Positions 1 through 11,569 of a stretch of DNA of 64,000 nt are shown here, piece by piece; the first letter of the stretch is position 1; each line of letters opens with the position of its first letter. The notes below the pieces were generated by a model. The model was not told the DNA's origin and did not search any database. It saw nothing but the letters and a program-made list of their open reading frames with translations. The translations under genes and the position numbers were made by a program. The DNA is from Scalesia atractyloides (Eukaryota; Streptophyta; Magnoliopsida; Asterales; Asteraceae): assembly GCA_947069175.1 (NCBI GenBank), contig CAMTDV010000003.1, positions 28,856,853-28,920,852 on the forward strand, in the 5' to 3' direction.

Positions 1-215
1 CTTTCTTTTGACCTTTGGCTTCTACCGAACCTGCACCTTCTGCCCCACTCCTATTAACTTTAGCAGACAGCCAGAAATCTCTAATGATGTCATTGCAAAT
101 TACTGGATTAGCTTTCAGAGCGTGTGTAATCCAACAATCATAGAATTGAATTCTTCATAATGTTCTGCTAGACTGAAGCCTCAACATCTAACTTTTGGTT
201 GGTTATGTGAAGCCT
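1..215 (-). pseudogene. Ty1/copia gag-like fragment, cut by window edge
   Basis: On the minus strand, roughly positions 150 down to 1 read in one open frame with the pattern HALKANPVICNDIIRDFW followed by a Gly/Ala/Lys-rich stretch. This spacing (ALxxNPxI then FW about ten residues later) is familiar from Gag proteins of plant copia elements. Upstream of it the frame shifts and hits a stop, so it is a remnant. It continues beyond the left window edge. It could belong to C1 or to a separate copia element. The family call is from memory of motif layout, not a search. Confidence 0.4.
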
Positions 216-1159
216 CAACAACTAACTTTTGTTAATCAGCCATTTTCTTCACAAAACTAACCAAGTTAGATGAACGTCAAAACCCAGTTGACTAGTCAAC
301 ATAGGTCAACAAATTAAAATAGGTCAGTTCAAATTTGAACTTTGATGAGAGTTTTCAAAAAGTTGAGGTTCAAAAGGTTCAAGAATTAAATTCGAATGGA
401 CAAAGGTCCAAGACAATGTTTCGAAAGCCAGAAATGGATTGAACTATTATCCGAAATGCATGATGATTTATCCGAAATGCATGAGATTCATTCGAAATGC
501 ATCCAAACCTTTAAATACCTTGAAGATTCGAATAAGTCCTTTGAATGTTGAGAGAAAATTCGAAAGAATAAAAGGTTGATTAATGTTAAATGATTTTCTA
601 AAATAGTAAATCAGTTTTAAATACTGTTTCGAAATGGACCTTGGGCTAACAGGCCTAGTCCAAACCCAGACCTAATTCGGAACAGTGTTCTTCGATACCA
701 ATTGGGTCTTGCATGTGTAGGTCCAATTCAAAACAATGTTTTCGTAAACAACTGGGCCTTTCATGTGTAGGCCCAATTCGGAACAGTGACACATTCGAAA
801 ATATGTATGTGCCTTTTCCAAAAACTAATTAAGTTTCATCTGAAATATGTTTTTGCCTTTTCGAAAACAGTTTAAGTCTGGGCTTTTCATGGATCAGCCC
901 AAATCAGACCTAAGTCAATTTTAACTGACTGAAAACCATCTTTTGCAAATTCCATGAACCAACCAACCAAGCAACTCTTTGGAAACACACAAACACATGT
1001 AAATTTACACAAATACTAAAAACTAAAGGAAATTATTGTGGGATCAAATTGTTGTTAGGCTGACTCAGGAACACTTTTTAGTATATGCTTAAGCAGACTT
1101 GTCTATGTGATTGCCAATATGTTTGTCCTCGTAAACCTAACGCTCAACTTTCAATTTTC
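216..1159 (-). repeat. Copia leader-like noncoding DNA with TTCGAAATG/TTCGGAACAG motifs
   Basis: There is no coding signal. Between about 400 and 850 the motifs TCCGAAATGC, TTCGAAATGC and TTCGGAACAGTG recur many times. The same motifs fill the leaders between gag and primer-binding site of the copia elements C1 (45.8-46.4 kb) and C2 (43.8-44.2 kb), so this is best read as a copia 5' leader. No primer-binding site or LTR start is visible at its right end, where it appears truncated near 1000-1150. Confidence 0.4.
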
Positions 1160-1700
1160 AAGCTCATGATATGATTAAGGTAATATTATACTAGAATACT
1201 TGTGTGTCCTATTCCTTGACATACCCCACGATCAAGGTAAGCACAATGATTCATTATAGCAGGTGAGTATACTGAGTTCGTCATTTAGACTGAGTTCGTC
1301 ATTTAGATTTACAATGTTAGACTATTGGTGAACAGGTTAGTACTTTCCTACAACAGAGTGACCAACGTTTATGTCCAACGAGGATTAGGCAAATACCTCT
1401 TGGTACCAGTTTAGCTTTTTAGTTCAGTGGAATTCCCTCATTTTGAGTTTATCTTCCTTTAAGGTTTTTGGCCTCCTTTTGGCTCTTTTAAGATATCTTG
1501 ACGGTGCCTAGGTCTGCATATAATCGGGATGCAACAGAATGATAGCCATTATATCCTAGGATGATTCAACAGTATAAAGACCCAAAACTTCAGACGTTGG
1601 CTATCTATCAACGCAAGATCTAAGACCATAAAATCATATGCCGATGGTATGTTACCCACATGGTACATAGTTCGTTTTGTTTGTAACACTTAGTAGCTTT
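1160..1700 (-). repeat. Copia 3' noncoding region, homologous to 36520-36990
   Basis: This stretch aligns by eye along its length with 36520-36990, the noncoding region between RNase H and the 3' LTR of copia C2. Shared landmarks in the same order are GACATACCCC, CACGATCAAGGTA, GGTGAGTATAC, TTTACAAT, GACCAA, CTCTTTTAAGATATC, GTGCCTAGGTC and TCTATCAA. It is not protein-coding. Its position left of the C1 reverse transcriptase pieces is what one would expect for the 3' noncoding region of C1, but the intervening RNase H region is missing. Confidence 0.55.
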
Positions 1701-1781
1701 TATCTTTTTAAGTGTTAGGTCTATCAATAGATCGCAATAGATCCTAGTCTTTTCAGCTTTAACACACCTTACATGTGTTGA

Positions 1782-1915
1782 TCCAGGTTCCTGCAATGCA
1801 ACATCAATGCTTTTAGGCTCCATTTATGACACCCCATGAAAACACTTAACCACACTAGATTCTTCAGCGACTGTTTGCAAAATCTGGGACGAAATTTCTT
1901 TCAACTTGGGGATGA
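1782..1915. repeat. Copia RT-start / Tekay 3'-tail junction, copy 1
   Basis: About 50 bp of copia reverse transcriptase start (minus strand, 1782-1831, residues IEPKSIDVALQEPG) is joined to about 84 bp of Tekay 3' tail (1832-1915) containing GGGACGAAATTTC and the purine-rich CTTGGGGATGATG just before LTR-A. The same junction recurs at about 6240-6376 before LTR-B. Because two unrelated families are joined at the same point in both places, the two copies descend from one event. Left of 1782 the two contexts differ, so this is a duplication breakpoint. Confidence 0.65.
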
Positions 1916-4391
1916 TGTGACAACCCGTAACTTTGAGGTAAAAACCCGTTTTCACATTTATAAATTAAATCATATACTTATTATATTTATACATGTCACG
2001 TAGAACCAACCGGATCTATTTGAATGTCTGGCTTGTTGCTTCAACCCACTCGCGAAACACGAAACTTTTAAGGTCCAAAACATAGCGCGTATATTATGTT
2101 TTCACATTTACTAATTCATTGTACATACATTAGTTGGTTTAAATAAATAATAATAATAATAGTAGTAATATTAAAATGGATGTATATAAAGTAAAAAAAA
2201 TGATGCATATTTTCTTTGGATGTGTGTAGAGCAAGAAAATCAGTTTTAACTTTCCCACATTTCAAGTGAAACTTTCGGCCCATTCTACAAACAACAACCG
2301 CCAACATATTTATTTAATTATTAATTAATTAATTTATTAATTTATATATATATATATATATTTATTTATTTATTTATTTATTTATCTTTAAATTACGTAA
2401 GTTGCATGTGGTTTCATACCTCTTAAACAACAACAAACCCTATTCCTTCCCATGGTGATTACGGTTGTAGCAGCCCCCCCACTATCGCAACTCTCTTTCA
2501 ACATTACTGTCTCTCCCTCTCATCTCCTCTGGGTTAGTATGTTTTTTATTATTGTTTCCGGTTTGTGGTTTTCGTACAAGGTTGCGTTTCTTCAATGATT
2601 GATAGAGAAGACGATGTGAAGTTATGATGATTATATGAGTGTTTGAATTATGTGTTGATTAGATTAGTTTTGAGTTCGGCTAGTTGCTACGAGTTGGTTG
2701 GGGATGGATCTTGAAGGGTTGTGGGTTGAAAGTTTTACTTATTAAATAGTATAGATGGTGTATGATGATGATAATTTGTTGTAAATAATCCTTATGGGTT
2801 GTTGGGTGCATTAGTTGTTCGGTTGGGATGACCCGGTAACGAAAACAGATTCTGCCCGACAGTTACAGCCGACTTTAATTGGCTGTAACTGGGTCATAAC
2901 TTAACGAAAATTTGATTTTCTTGAGTCTATTACGGCTATTTCGAGATACGCTTTCAATGGCGCTAGAATCATGATTTTTGGACGTGGGTTGCTATTGTAA
3001 ATAAATTGATTCGTTTCAGCAACGAAATCTGCGTTTTCCTACAGATTTTACGCGATATGTTTTGCGTCATAACTTGCTGCGTGTCTGGATTTTTCCTATA
3101 AAATTTCTACTGTAGATAGCCTTTGATGTTTTAAGAATTTTCCGCTGGTTTCAACTCAATCGGATAAATGAGGAATATTTAAAGAATTAGGTTATGAAAA
3201 TATTACGTTAAATGGAAGGGACTGTTGGGCACTTTCTATAATTTTTAGAGAATTTTTGCAATTCTGAAACTATATTAGAAAAATTCCCAAAAACTGCGCA
3301 TAATTAAGGGTCAAAGCAGAATTTTGACAACTTAAATTAACGTGCTTGTTTCTTGCGTGTGAGATCATATAATTTCCCATTGTGTTTGATGACTACATAA
3401 CTGATACTTAGTATGTGATATGCTATAGTGTTATGTATGCATACATTTGGTTAAATGGTTCATGTATATACGTGTTACGTGCAAAATGCTAGATTTCGTG
3501 TAGGAATATAAGTGTTGCATGAATTCACTCTAAAAGAATACATGATAACTATCTTAGGACGTGGTTGATCTTTTCTCTATTAATTGCACATTATTTCTTA
3601 CCGAGCAAAAAAAGGTGAGTTCACACCTTATTAAAAGCATGTATTCCTGGTGGTTGGGAACCTCACTTTCCCGGGTATGGGATTGCCTAGTATTCCTAGG
3701 GATGGAATACTGTTAAATGCTATTTATATTGCATGTCTTTAGCATATATCTGAAAGTCCCCACACATTATTCCGATTAATTGCCGGGGTCTGGCGAACGG
3801 GATATTAGTTGATAGCGTTATTAGGTTCGACAAACCTCACACCATACTAGAGGACGGGCGTGAACTTTTATGCCTTGGCAACTGGTCAGTGATGATAGAC
3901 ATTGACTTGGGGAACAAACAACTTACATAGTCAAAGTTTCGGTATCACACAGTTTAGTAGCTTAAAGATGGGGTAGCTCCCCATGACGTGTTATATAAAT
4001 TAAGTAATTTAACAGCCTAAGTTTTTGGAAAATAATTGGGAAAAACCGTGAACTCGCTGACTTTATGTTGACATGCTATTAAATGCTTTGAAGGTCGTTA
4101 GGTACAGCGCAAGAGCTTGCATTGAAGGATTGGCGTGGCTACATTAACTATTTGAATTGGTTTAAACAATAATGGTTTTTATACATCGTTGGATATTTGT
4201 TTTTTAACTGTTTGCTTTCGCTGTTGGTAAACAACATATTTTTTGACATTTAAACTATAGATCACTAATCATGTTGATGGTGATACGTTTTGATATCTTT
4301 AATAGTGGTTTAACATTGATTAGTGGCTTGATCCTAGTTGGTCGCACCTCTCGCTGTAAAACTCTGCACGTGGAAATTTGAGGGTGTGATA
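1916..4391 (+). repeat. Tekay-type LTR-A
   Basis: It begins TGTGACAACCCG directly after a purine-rich tract and ends GAGGGTGTGATA, a decayed TGTGACA end. It is 2476 bp long, typical for Tekay chromovirus LTRs. It holds a TATA box (TATATAAA, 2183-2190), AT-rich microsatellites (2139-2170 and 2340-2384), a hairpin with stems 2861-2870/2881-2890, and a second hairpin at 3689-3696/3704-3711. It keeps about 130 bp near 3360-3490 that LTR-B has lost. It is followed by gag sequence, so it sits in 5'-LTR position. Confidence 0.85.
2139..2384. repeat. AT-rich microsatellites in LTR-A
   Basis: An (ATA)n run lies near 2144-2170, and ATTA, TA and TTTA runs lie at 2309-2384. The same two sites carry runs of different length in LTR-B and LTR-C, so these are unstable microsatellites inherited by the LTR family. 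Confidence 0.8.
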
Positions 4392-4515
4392 GAATGATTC
4401 TGATGAAAATGGATATTATGTGTTGTGGTCAAATCTTCTTTGCCTTCCTCATGCCATTATGATGAATTGTATGAGTTATATCATTCTCATTTTGTGTTTT
4501 GTGAATGTAAAGATA

Positions 4516-5406
4516 ATGAGCGGATGTGTCGGTGGAGCCAACATGACACCGGCTCAGATTCAGGCTTTAATCAATGAACGGGTTGCTAAAGCTCTGGCAG
4601 CACACCCAAGAGGTAAAACAAACCGCTTTGTATCACTCTAGGTTGTTCAAAATCCTATCTATGTGCTATCTTAACCCTCCTACTCTGATCCGTTTTGTTA
4701 TTGTACGACAGGTCAAGCTGCTCAACCCGAGCTTGCACTTCAAGGCATTCATGGATTGTAAACCACACTCTTTCAACTGTACTAAAGGAGAAGTGGGACT
4801 CTTGCATTGGATAGAGAAGGTCGAGTCTGTTTTCGAGATGTGTGAATTCCCTGCCAACAATAAGGTGAAGTATGCAACCGGCACTTTAGAAGGCAACGTG
4901 CTTTCCTGGTGGAACACGCAAGTTCATATGCTTGGATTGGCGGCTGCCAATGCTACTCCCTGGAATGAGTTTAAGGACCTAATCAAGGAAGAATACTGTC
5001 ATAGAGATGATATTCAGAAGCTCGATGTGGAGTATTATAATATGAAGATGGTTGGATCTGAAATTGAAGCGTACACTAAAAGGTCTAACGATTTAGCTGC
5101 TCTTTGTCCGAATATGTCCCAGCCTGCTTACAAGAGAATTGAGCTCCATCTCAAGGGTTAGCTCTGGAAATTCAGAGTTTGGTAACTTCAGCTAATCTCC
5201 CTATGATCCAGAAAGTAATTCGTTTGGTACGCCGTCTCACCGATCAAGCAGTGGAACAGGGCAAGCTGCCTGAGCAAAACAATGCTACTACTGATACTAC
5301 GAGAGACAACAAACGCAAGTGGGATAGCAACCAGAGTAAGGGTTCCCAGCCTCAGTCACAACAGATAGAGTTCGAAGACAACAAGAGCCCCAATCAGCAA
5401 ACTCCA
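4516..5406 (+). pseudogene. Tekay gag fragment, copy A
   Basis: The N-terminus MSGCVGGANMTPAQIQALIN starts at 4516. After a 99-bp interruption (4613-4711) the Gag core continues with FKAFMDCKPHSFN, WIEKVESVFEMC, KVKYATGTLEGN and LSWWN, the conserved chromovirus retrotransposon-gag domain. Frameshifts break it near 5160, and it ends abruptly near 5406, where copia RT sequence on the other strand begins. It matches the gag of block B (8912-9800) closely along its whole length. No zinc knuckle, protease or pol is left. No initiator-Met primer-binding site is recognisable between LTR-A and this gag. Confidence 0.75.
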
Positions 5407-6290
5407 ATCAACTATATCAATGAACCGATCATATACTGGTATATTGTCCAGTTAACTAAGCTTCCGACAACATCCTCATTCAACAATGGTCATTCTGCCA
5501 TGGGGAATTGGTAAGCTTGAATTTGCAATAACGTCATAAACATATTTCCATTGATGAATTAAGATCTCTTGAGTGCTTTGACGAACTTGCAAACCCAAAA
5601 ACATTGTCATCTCTCCCAACGAACTCATCTCAAACTTTTTCTTCATCATTTATTCAAACTCTTTACATAAACGTTCATCAGTTGAACCTATCGTCCACAT
5701 AGATTTGAACAAGAATAAGATCCTTGTCAACACATTTGATGAACATCATTTGATCTATAGTCCCTTGAGTATATCCATGAGCAAGCAAATGCTCTATCAA
5801 GGTCGCATACCATGCACGAGGTGCTTGGTGCACCCATACAAAGCCTTATTCAACTTGTACGCATAGCCTTGTATCTCTGAATCGCCAAACCCAGGTGGTT
5901 GAGCGACATGTATTTCTTCCTTAACCTTTCCATACAGAAATGCCTTTTTGGCATCCATTTGATAAACACTAAATCCCATGTAGGATGTATATGCCAAAAA
6001 AATTCGAATGGCTTCTAGTCTTGCCACCGGTGCGTACACCTCATCATAGTCCAAACCTTCAATCTTCTTGAAACCTTATACCACTAATGTGCCTTGTTTC
6101 TCACGATCACGTAAGTGTCAACTTGTTTGTTTCGATACACCCTGCCCGTTCCGAAAGTGCGTTTTCCTTGAGCCAGCTTTACCAACTTCCACACACCCAG
6201 TTTTTCAAACTGATTGAGCTCGTCATGCATTGCATCGACCCATCCAGGTTCCTGCAATGCAACATCAATGCTTTTAGGCTCAATTTGTGA
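5407..6290 (-). pseudogene. Copia C1 reverse transcriptase fragment
   Basis: Read from 6290 leftwards the minus strand gives SQIEPKSIDVALQEPGWVDA, FEKLGVWKLV, VRNKAH, DYDEVYAPVARLEAIRIFLA, VYQMDAKKAFLYGKV, QPPGF, LNKALYG, then IYVDD (the catalytic Asp pair) and, after frameshifts, YMIGSL. This is the order of a Ty1/copia reverse transcriptase from its N-terminus to just past the catalytic loop. It ends near 5407 at the junction with gag-A; RNase H is missing. It fits as the continuation of the C1 integrase piece that ends at 15681. Several stops make it non-functional. Confidence 0.8.
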
Positions 6291-6376
6291 CACCCCACGA
6301 AAACACTTAACCACACTAGCTTCTTCAGCGACAGTTTGCAAAATTTGGGACGAAATTTCTTTCAACTTGGGGATGA
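6284..6376 (+). repeat. Tekay 3' tail before LTR-B, copy 2 of the junction
   Basis: The tail starts at the copia junction (TGTGACACCCCACG) and runs through CTTAACCACACTAG and GGGACGAAATTTC to the purine-rich CTTGGGGATGATG directly before LTR-B. In an intact Tekay element this lies at the end of pol, before the 3' LTR. Its presence before LTR-B shows that LTR-B once served as, or was copied from, a 3' LTR. Confidence 0.65.
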
Positions 6377-6598
6377 TGTGACAACCCGTAACTTTGAGGT
6401 AAAAACCCGTTTTCACTTTTACAAATTAAATCATATACTTATTATATTTATACATGTCACGTAGAACCAACCGAGTCTATTTGAATGTCTCGCTTGTCAC
6501 TTCAACCCACTCGTGAAACCTGAAACTTTTAAGGTCCAAAACATAGCGCATATATTATGTTTTCACATTTACTAATTCATTGTACATACATTAGTTGG

Positions 6599-6658
<60 letters not shown>

Positions 6659-6802
6659 GTATTAAAATGGATGTATATAAAGTGAAAAAAAATTGATGCA
6701 TATTTTCTTTGGATGTGTGTAGAGCAAGAAAATCAGTTTTAACTTTCCCACATTTCAAGTGAAACTTTCGGCCCACTCTACAAACAACAACAACCAACAT
6801 AT

Positions 6803-6837
<35 letters not shown>

Positions 6838-8787
6838 TGTATGTATTTATTTATTTATTTATTTATTTATTTTATTTATTTATTTATTTCTTCATCTTTA
6901 AATTACGTAAGTTGCATGTGGTTTCATACCTCCTAAACAACAACAAACCCTACACCTTCCCTTGGTGATTACGGTTGTAGCAGCCCCCCCCCCTACCGTC
7001 GCAACTCTCTTTCAACGTTACTCTCTCTCCCTCTCATCTCCTCTGGGTTAGTATGTTTTTTTATTATTGTTTCCGGTTTGTGGTTCTCGTACAAGGTTGC
7101 GTTTCTGCAATGGTTGATAGATATGACGATGTGAAGTTATGATGATTATATGAGTGTTTGAATTATGTGTTGATTAGATTACTTTTTAGTTCGGCTAGTT
7201 GCTACGGGTTGGTTGGGGATGGATCTTGAAGGGTTGTGGGTTGAATTTTTACTTATTAAATAGTATAGATGGTGTATGATGATGATAATTTGCTGTAAAT
7301 AATCGTTATGGGTCGTTGGGTGCATTAGTTGTTCGGTTGGGATGACCCGGTAAAGAAAACAGATTCTGCCCGACAGTTACAGCCGACTTTATTGGCTGTA
7401 ATTGGGTCATAACTTAACAAAAATTTGATTTTCTTGAGTCTATTACGTGCTATTTCGAGATACGCTTCCAATGGCGCTAGAATCATGATTTTTGGATGTG
7501 GGTTGCTATTGTAAATAAATTGATTCATTTAAGCAACGAAATCTGCGTTTTCCTGCTATATGTTTTGCGTCATAACTTGCTGCGTGTCTGGATTTTTCCT
7601 ATAAAATTTCTACTGTAGATAGCCTTTAATGTTTAAAGAATTTTCTGCTGGTTTCAACTCAAGCGGATAAACAAGGAATATTTAAAGAATTAGGTTACGA
7701 AAATATTACATTAAATGGAAGGGACTATTGGGCACTTTCTATAATTTTTAGGGAATTATTGCAGTTCCGAAACTATATTAGAAAAATTCCCCAAAACTAC
7801 GCAAAATTAAGGGTCAAAGCAGAATTTTCATAACTTAACTTAACGTGATTGTTTCTTGCGTGCTAGATTTCGTGTAGGAATATAAGTGTTGCATGAATTC
7901 ACTCTAACGGAATATATGATAACTATCTTAGGACGCGGTTGATCTTTTCGCTACTAATTGCACTTTATTTCTTACCCAGCAAAAAAAGGTGAGTTCACAC
8001 CTTATTAAAAGCATGTATTCCTGGTGGCTGGGAACCTTACTTTCCCGGGTATGGGATTGCCTAGTATTCCTGGGGATGGAATACTCTTAAATGCTATTTA
8101 TATTGCATGTCTTTAGCGGACTAAACGAACTCTATCTGAAAGTCCCCACACATTAAACCGATTAAATTGTCGGGGCCTGGCGAACGGGATATTAGTTGAT
8201 AGCACTATTAGGTTCGACAAACCTCACACCGTACCTGGGAGGACGGGCGTGAACTTTTATGCCTTGGCAACTAGTCAGTGACGATAGACATTGACTTGGG
8301 GCACAAACAACTTACATAGTCAAAGTTTCGGTATCACACAGTTTAGTAGTTTAAAGATGGGGTAGCTCCCCATGACGTGTTATATAAATTAAGTAATTTA
8401 ACAGCCTAAGATTCTGGAAACTAATTGGGAAAACCCGTGAACTCGCCGACTTTATGTTGACATGCTATTAAATGCTCTGAAGGTCGTTAGGTACAGCGCG
8501 AGAGCTTGCATTGGAGGATTGGCATGGCTACGTTAACTATTTGAATTGGTTTAAATAATTATGGTTTTTATACATCGTTTGGATATTTGTTTTTTTTGAA
8601 CTGTTTGCTTTCTCTGTTGGCTAAACTACATATTTTTCGACATTTAAACAATAGATCACTAATCATGTTGATGGTGATACGTTTTGATATCTTTAATAGT
8701 GGTTTGACATTGATTAGTGGCTTGATCCTAGTCGGTCGCACCTCTCGCGGTAAAACTATGCATGTGGAAAAATTTGAGGGTGTGACA
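6377..8787 (+). repeat. Tekay-type LTR-B
   Basis: It begins TGTGACAACCCG and ends GAGGGTGTGACA; 2411 bp. TATATAAA lies at 6674-6681. Hairpins are at 7375-7384/7394-7403 (one G-T wobble pair) and 8063-8070/8078-8085. Compared with LTR-A and LTR-C it lacks about 130 bp at 7860. It has the longest microsatellites of the three LTRs. Confidence 0.85.
6603..6892. repeat. (TAA)n and (TTTA)n microsatellites in LTR-B
   Basis: An almost pure TAA run spans about 6603-6658, and a TTTA run with a few TGTA variants spans about 6799-6892. The two runs flank the LTR promoter region (TATA box at 6674). The same sites are much shorter in LTR-A and LTR-C. Confidence 0.9.
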
Positions 8788-8911
8788 GAATGATTCTAAT
8801 GAAAATGGATATTATGTGTTGTGGTCAAATCTTCTTTGCCTTCCTCATGCCATTATGATGAATTGTATGTGTTATATCGTTCTCATTTTGTGTTTTGTGA
8901 ATGTAAAGATA

Positions 8912-10160
8912 ATGAGCGGATGTGGCGGTGGAGCCAACATGACACCGGCTCAGATTCAGGCTTTGATCAATGCACGGGTTGCTAAAGCTCTGGCAGCACA
9001 CCCAAGAGGTAAAACAAACCGCTGTGTATCACTCTAGGGTGTTAAAAATCCTATCTATGTGCTATCTTAACTCTCCTACTCCGATCCGTTTTGTTATGTA
9101 CGACAGGTCAAGCTGCTCAACCCGAGCTTGCACTTCAAGGCATTCATGGATTGTAAACCACACTCTTTCAACTGTACTAAAGGAGAAGTGGGACTCTTGC
9201 ATTGGATAGAGAAGGTCGAGTCTGTTTTCGAGATGTGTGAATGCCCTGCCAACAATAAGGTGAAGTATGCAACCGGCACTTTAGAAGGCAACGCGCTTTC
9301 CTGGTGGAACGCGCAAGTTCAGATGCTTGGATTGGCGGCTGCCAATGCTACTCCTTGGAATGAGTTTAAGGACCTAATCAAGGAAGAATAATATCATAGA
9401 GATGATATTTAGAAGCTCGAGGTGGGGTATTATAATATGAAGATGGTTGGAGCTGAAATTGAAGCGTACACTAAAAGGTCTAACGATTTAGCTGCTCTTC
9501 GTCCGAATATGTCCGAGCCTGCTTACAAGAGAATTGAGCTCTATCTCAAGGGTTTAGCTCTGGATATTCAGAGTTTGGTAACTTCAGCTAATCTCCCTAC
9601 AATCCAGAAAGTAATCCGTTTGGTACACCGTCTCACCGATCAAGCAGTGGAACAGGGCAAGCTGCCTGAGTGAAACAATGCTACTGCTGATACTACGAGC
9701 GACAACAAACGCAAGTGGGATAGCAACCAGAGTAAGGGTTCTCAGCCTCAGTCACAACAGAGAAAGTTCGAAGACAACAAGAGTCCCAATCAGCAAACTC
9801 CGACAAATCAAAATCAGGGTGGTTACCAAGGAAACCGACCGAAGTGCAACAATTGCAACCTGCACCACAACGGACCACGTGAAAGGAACCGCTGTTAGCG
9901 GTGTAATAGGCAGGGGCATGCGTTAATGTAGAAACCCGTACCTAGTGAGACAAAATCAGCAACAACAGCAGCAGTTCCGACTGAATCAGCGGCCACAGCA
10001 GCAGCAGGGTAACAACCGAAGATGTTTTCAGTGCGAAGTGGAAGGGCATCTTAGGAGGAATTGCCCCCAATTGAACCAAAACCGCAACAACAACAACAAC
10101 GGTACTAGAAACAACAGCAAGAACAACAACCCTAATGGCGAGAATGGTGCAAAAGGGTGA
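8912..10160 (+). pseudogene. Tekay gag, copy B, with zinc knuckle
   Basis: The start MSGCGGGANMTPAQIQALIN at 8912 is followed by the same intron-like 98-bp interruption (9009-9106) as copy A. The Gag core at 9128-9391 reads FKAFMDCKPHSFN, WIEKVESVFEMC, KVKYATGTLEGN and LSWWN. A stop at 9389 and shifts split it into pieces at 9422-9673 and 9678-9926. A Gln/Asn-rich tail at 9945-10160 has the zinc knuckle CFQCEVEGHLRRNC (CX2CX4HX4C). Gag would form the virus-like particle and package RNA; this copy cannot make a full protein. Confidence 0.8.
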
Positions 10161-10166
10161 GCCTTT

Positions 10167-10544
10167 GTGATTGGCTCGGGTGAAGCAAGAAACGACCCTA
10201 ACGTGGTGACGGGTATGTTCCTTCTGAATGACTCCTTTGTTTTGGTACTTTTTTATTCTAGCGCGGACCGTAGTTATGTTTCCACAAACTTTAGTACATT
10301 GCTTAAGCCTGCCCTAACTTCTCTTGACCGTAAGCACACATTTGAGCTAGCTAATGGCAAATCTCTCGAGGCAACATGTATTCATCGTGACTGTAATTTG
10401 GAGTTATCTAGCCACAAATTTGCTATCGACCTCATCCCTATCGCTCTCAGAAGTTTTGATGTCGTAGTCGGGATGGATTGGCTATCCCTAAATTGCGCGG
10501 AGATATTTTGCCATGAAAAGGTCGTCCGCATCGATTTTTTCTGA
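10167..10544 (+). pseudogene. Tekay aspartic protease, active site lost
   Basis: The 125-codon frame contains the retropepsin fold signature: the active-site loop context followed by ADRSYVS, and the C-terminal VVVGMDWLS. In the intact element D the active site reads FDTGADRSF; here it is FYSSADRSY, so the catalytic Asp codon (10254-10256) is TAT and the Gly is Ser. The N-terminal SGEARNDPNVVTGMF matches the gag-protease junction of element D. Confidence 0.8.
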
Positions 10545-10679
10545 TGGTGAAACCCTGGATATTCGAGGCGAGAAGAGTGGCTCCGTGGTATGTATTATTT
10601 CATTCATGAAGGCCCAGAAGTGTCTATGAAAGGGCCATACTGTTGTACTAGCTATTGTCACTGATGCCAAGCCGAACAG

Positions 10680-11560
10680 AAAAAGGTCGAAGATATTCTC
10701 ATTGTTCGCGACCTTCCTGAAGTTTTTCCCAAAGAATTACCTGGTCTCCCACCTCATCGTCAAGTCGAATTCTGAATCGAGCTAACTCCAGGAGCGGCAC
10801 CTATAGCTTGAGCACCCTATAGTGACTGAACTAGAGGAATTATCTACACAATTTTAGGAGCTTCTGGATAAAGGTTTAATTCGGCCCAGCTCGTCACCGT
10901 GGGGAGCCCCTGTACTTTTTTCAAGAAGAAGGATGGTACTTTTCATATGTGTATAGACTACCGTGAACTCAATAAAGTGATTGTCAAGAGTTGTTATCCG
11001 CTTCCACGCATTGATGATCTATTCGACCAACTGCAAGGGTCAAGTTTCTATTCCAAGATTGATCTAAGATCGGGTTATAATCAGTTGAGTGTCTGAGACG
11101 ACAACATTTCCAAAACTGCATTCAGGATATGTTACGGCCATTACGAGTTCTTTGTTATGCCATTTGGGTTAACAAATACACCCGTGGTTTTTATGGATCT
11201 CATGAACCGGGTATGCAAGCCCTACCTTGACAAGTTCGTCATTGTTTTTATTGACGGCATCCTAATCTACTCTAAAAGCCAGGAGGAACATGAGCAACAC
11301 CTACGCCTTATTTTGGAACTCTTGTGAATTGAGCAACTCTATGCTAAATTCTCGAAATGTGACTTTTGGCTTGGTGAAGTCCATTTCCTCGTCACGTGGT
11401 CAATGAAGCTGAGATTCATGTTGATCTAGCCAAGGTCGACTCCATCAAAAATTGCCCTGCACCTAAAACTCCAACAGAAATCTGCCATAACTTGGTCTGG
11501 TGGGTTACCACCGCTGATTCATTGAAGGATTCTCAAAGATTGCGTAACCTCTTACTGCCC
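10680..11560 (+). pseudogene. Tekay reverse transcriptase, catalytic Asp lost
   Basis: Landmarks in order are LPGLPPHR (with stops after), [54 protein letters not shown], a stop at 11094, then [12 protein letters not shown], and the catalytic loop FIDGILIYS at 11247-11273. The second Asp of the FIDD box is Gly because codon 11256-11258 is GGC, so polymerase activity is lost. The order matches Ty3/gypsy RT. Several frameshifts follow in the thumb region (11300-11560). Confidence 0.85.
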
Positions 11561-11569
11561 TAACCCAAA

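Noticed and set aside
6600..6968. ORFs made of Leu, Ile, Tyr and Phe runs
   Set aside because: They are translations of the TAA and TTTA microsatellites in LTR-B.
1916..8787. LTR-A to LTR-B as one complete Tekay element
   Set aside because: The interior has only part of gag followed by antisense copia RT, and Tekay tail lies outside LTR-A as well; a duplication explains it better.
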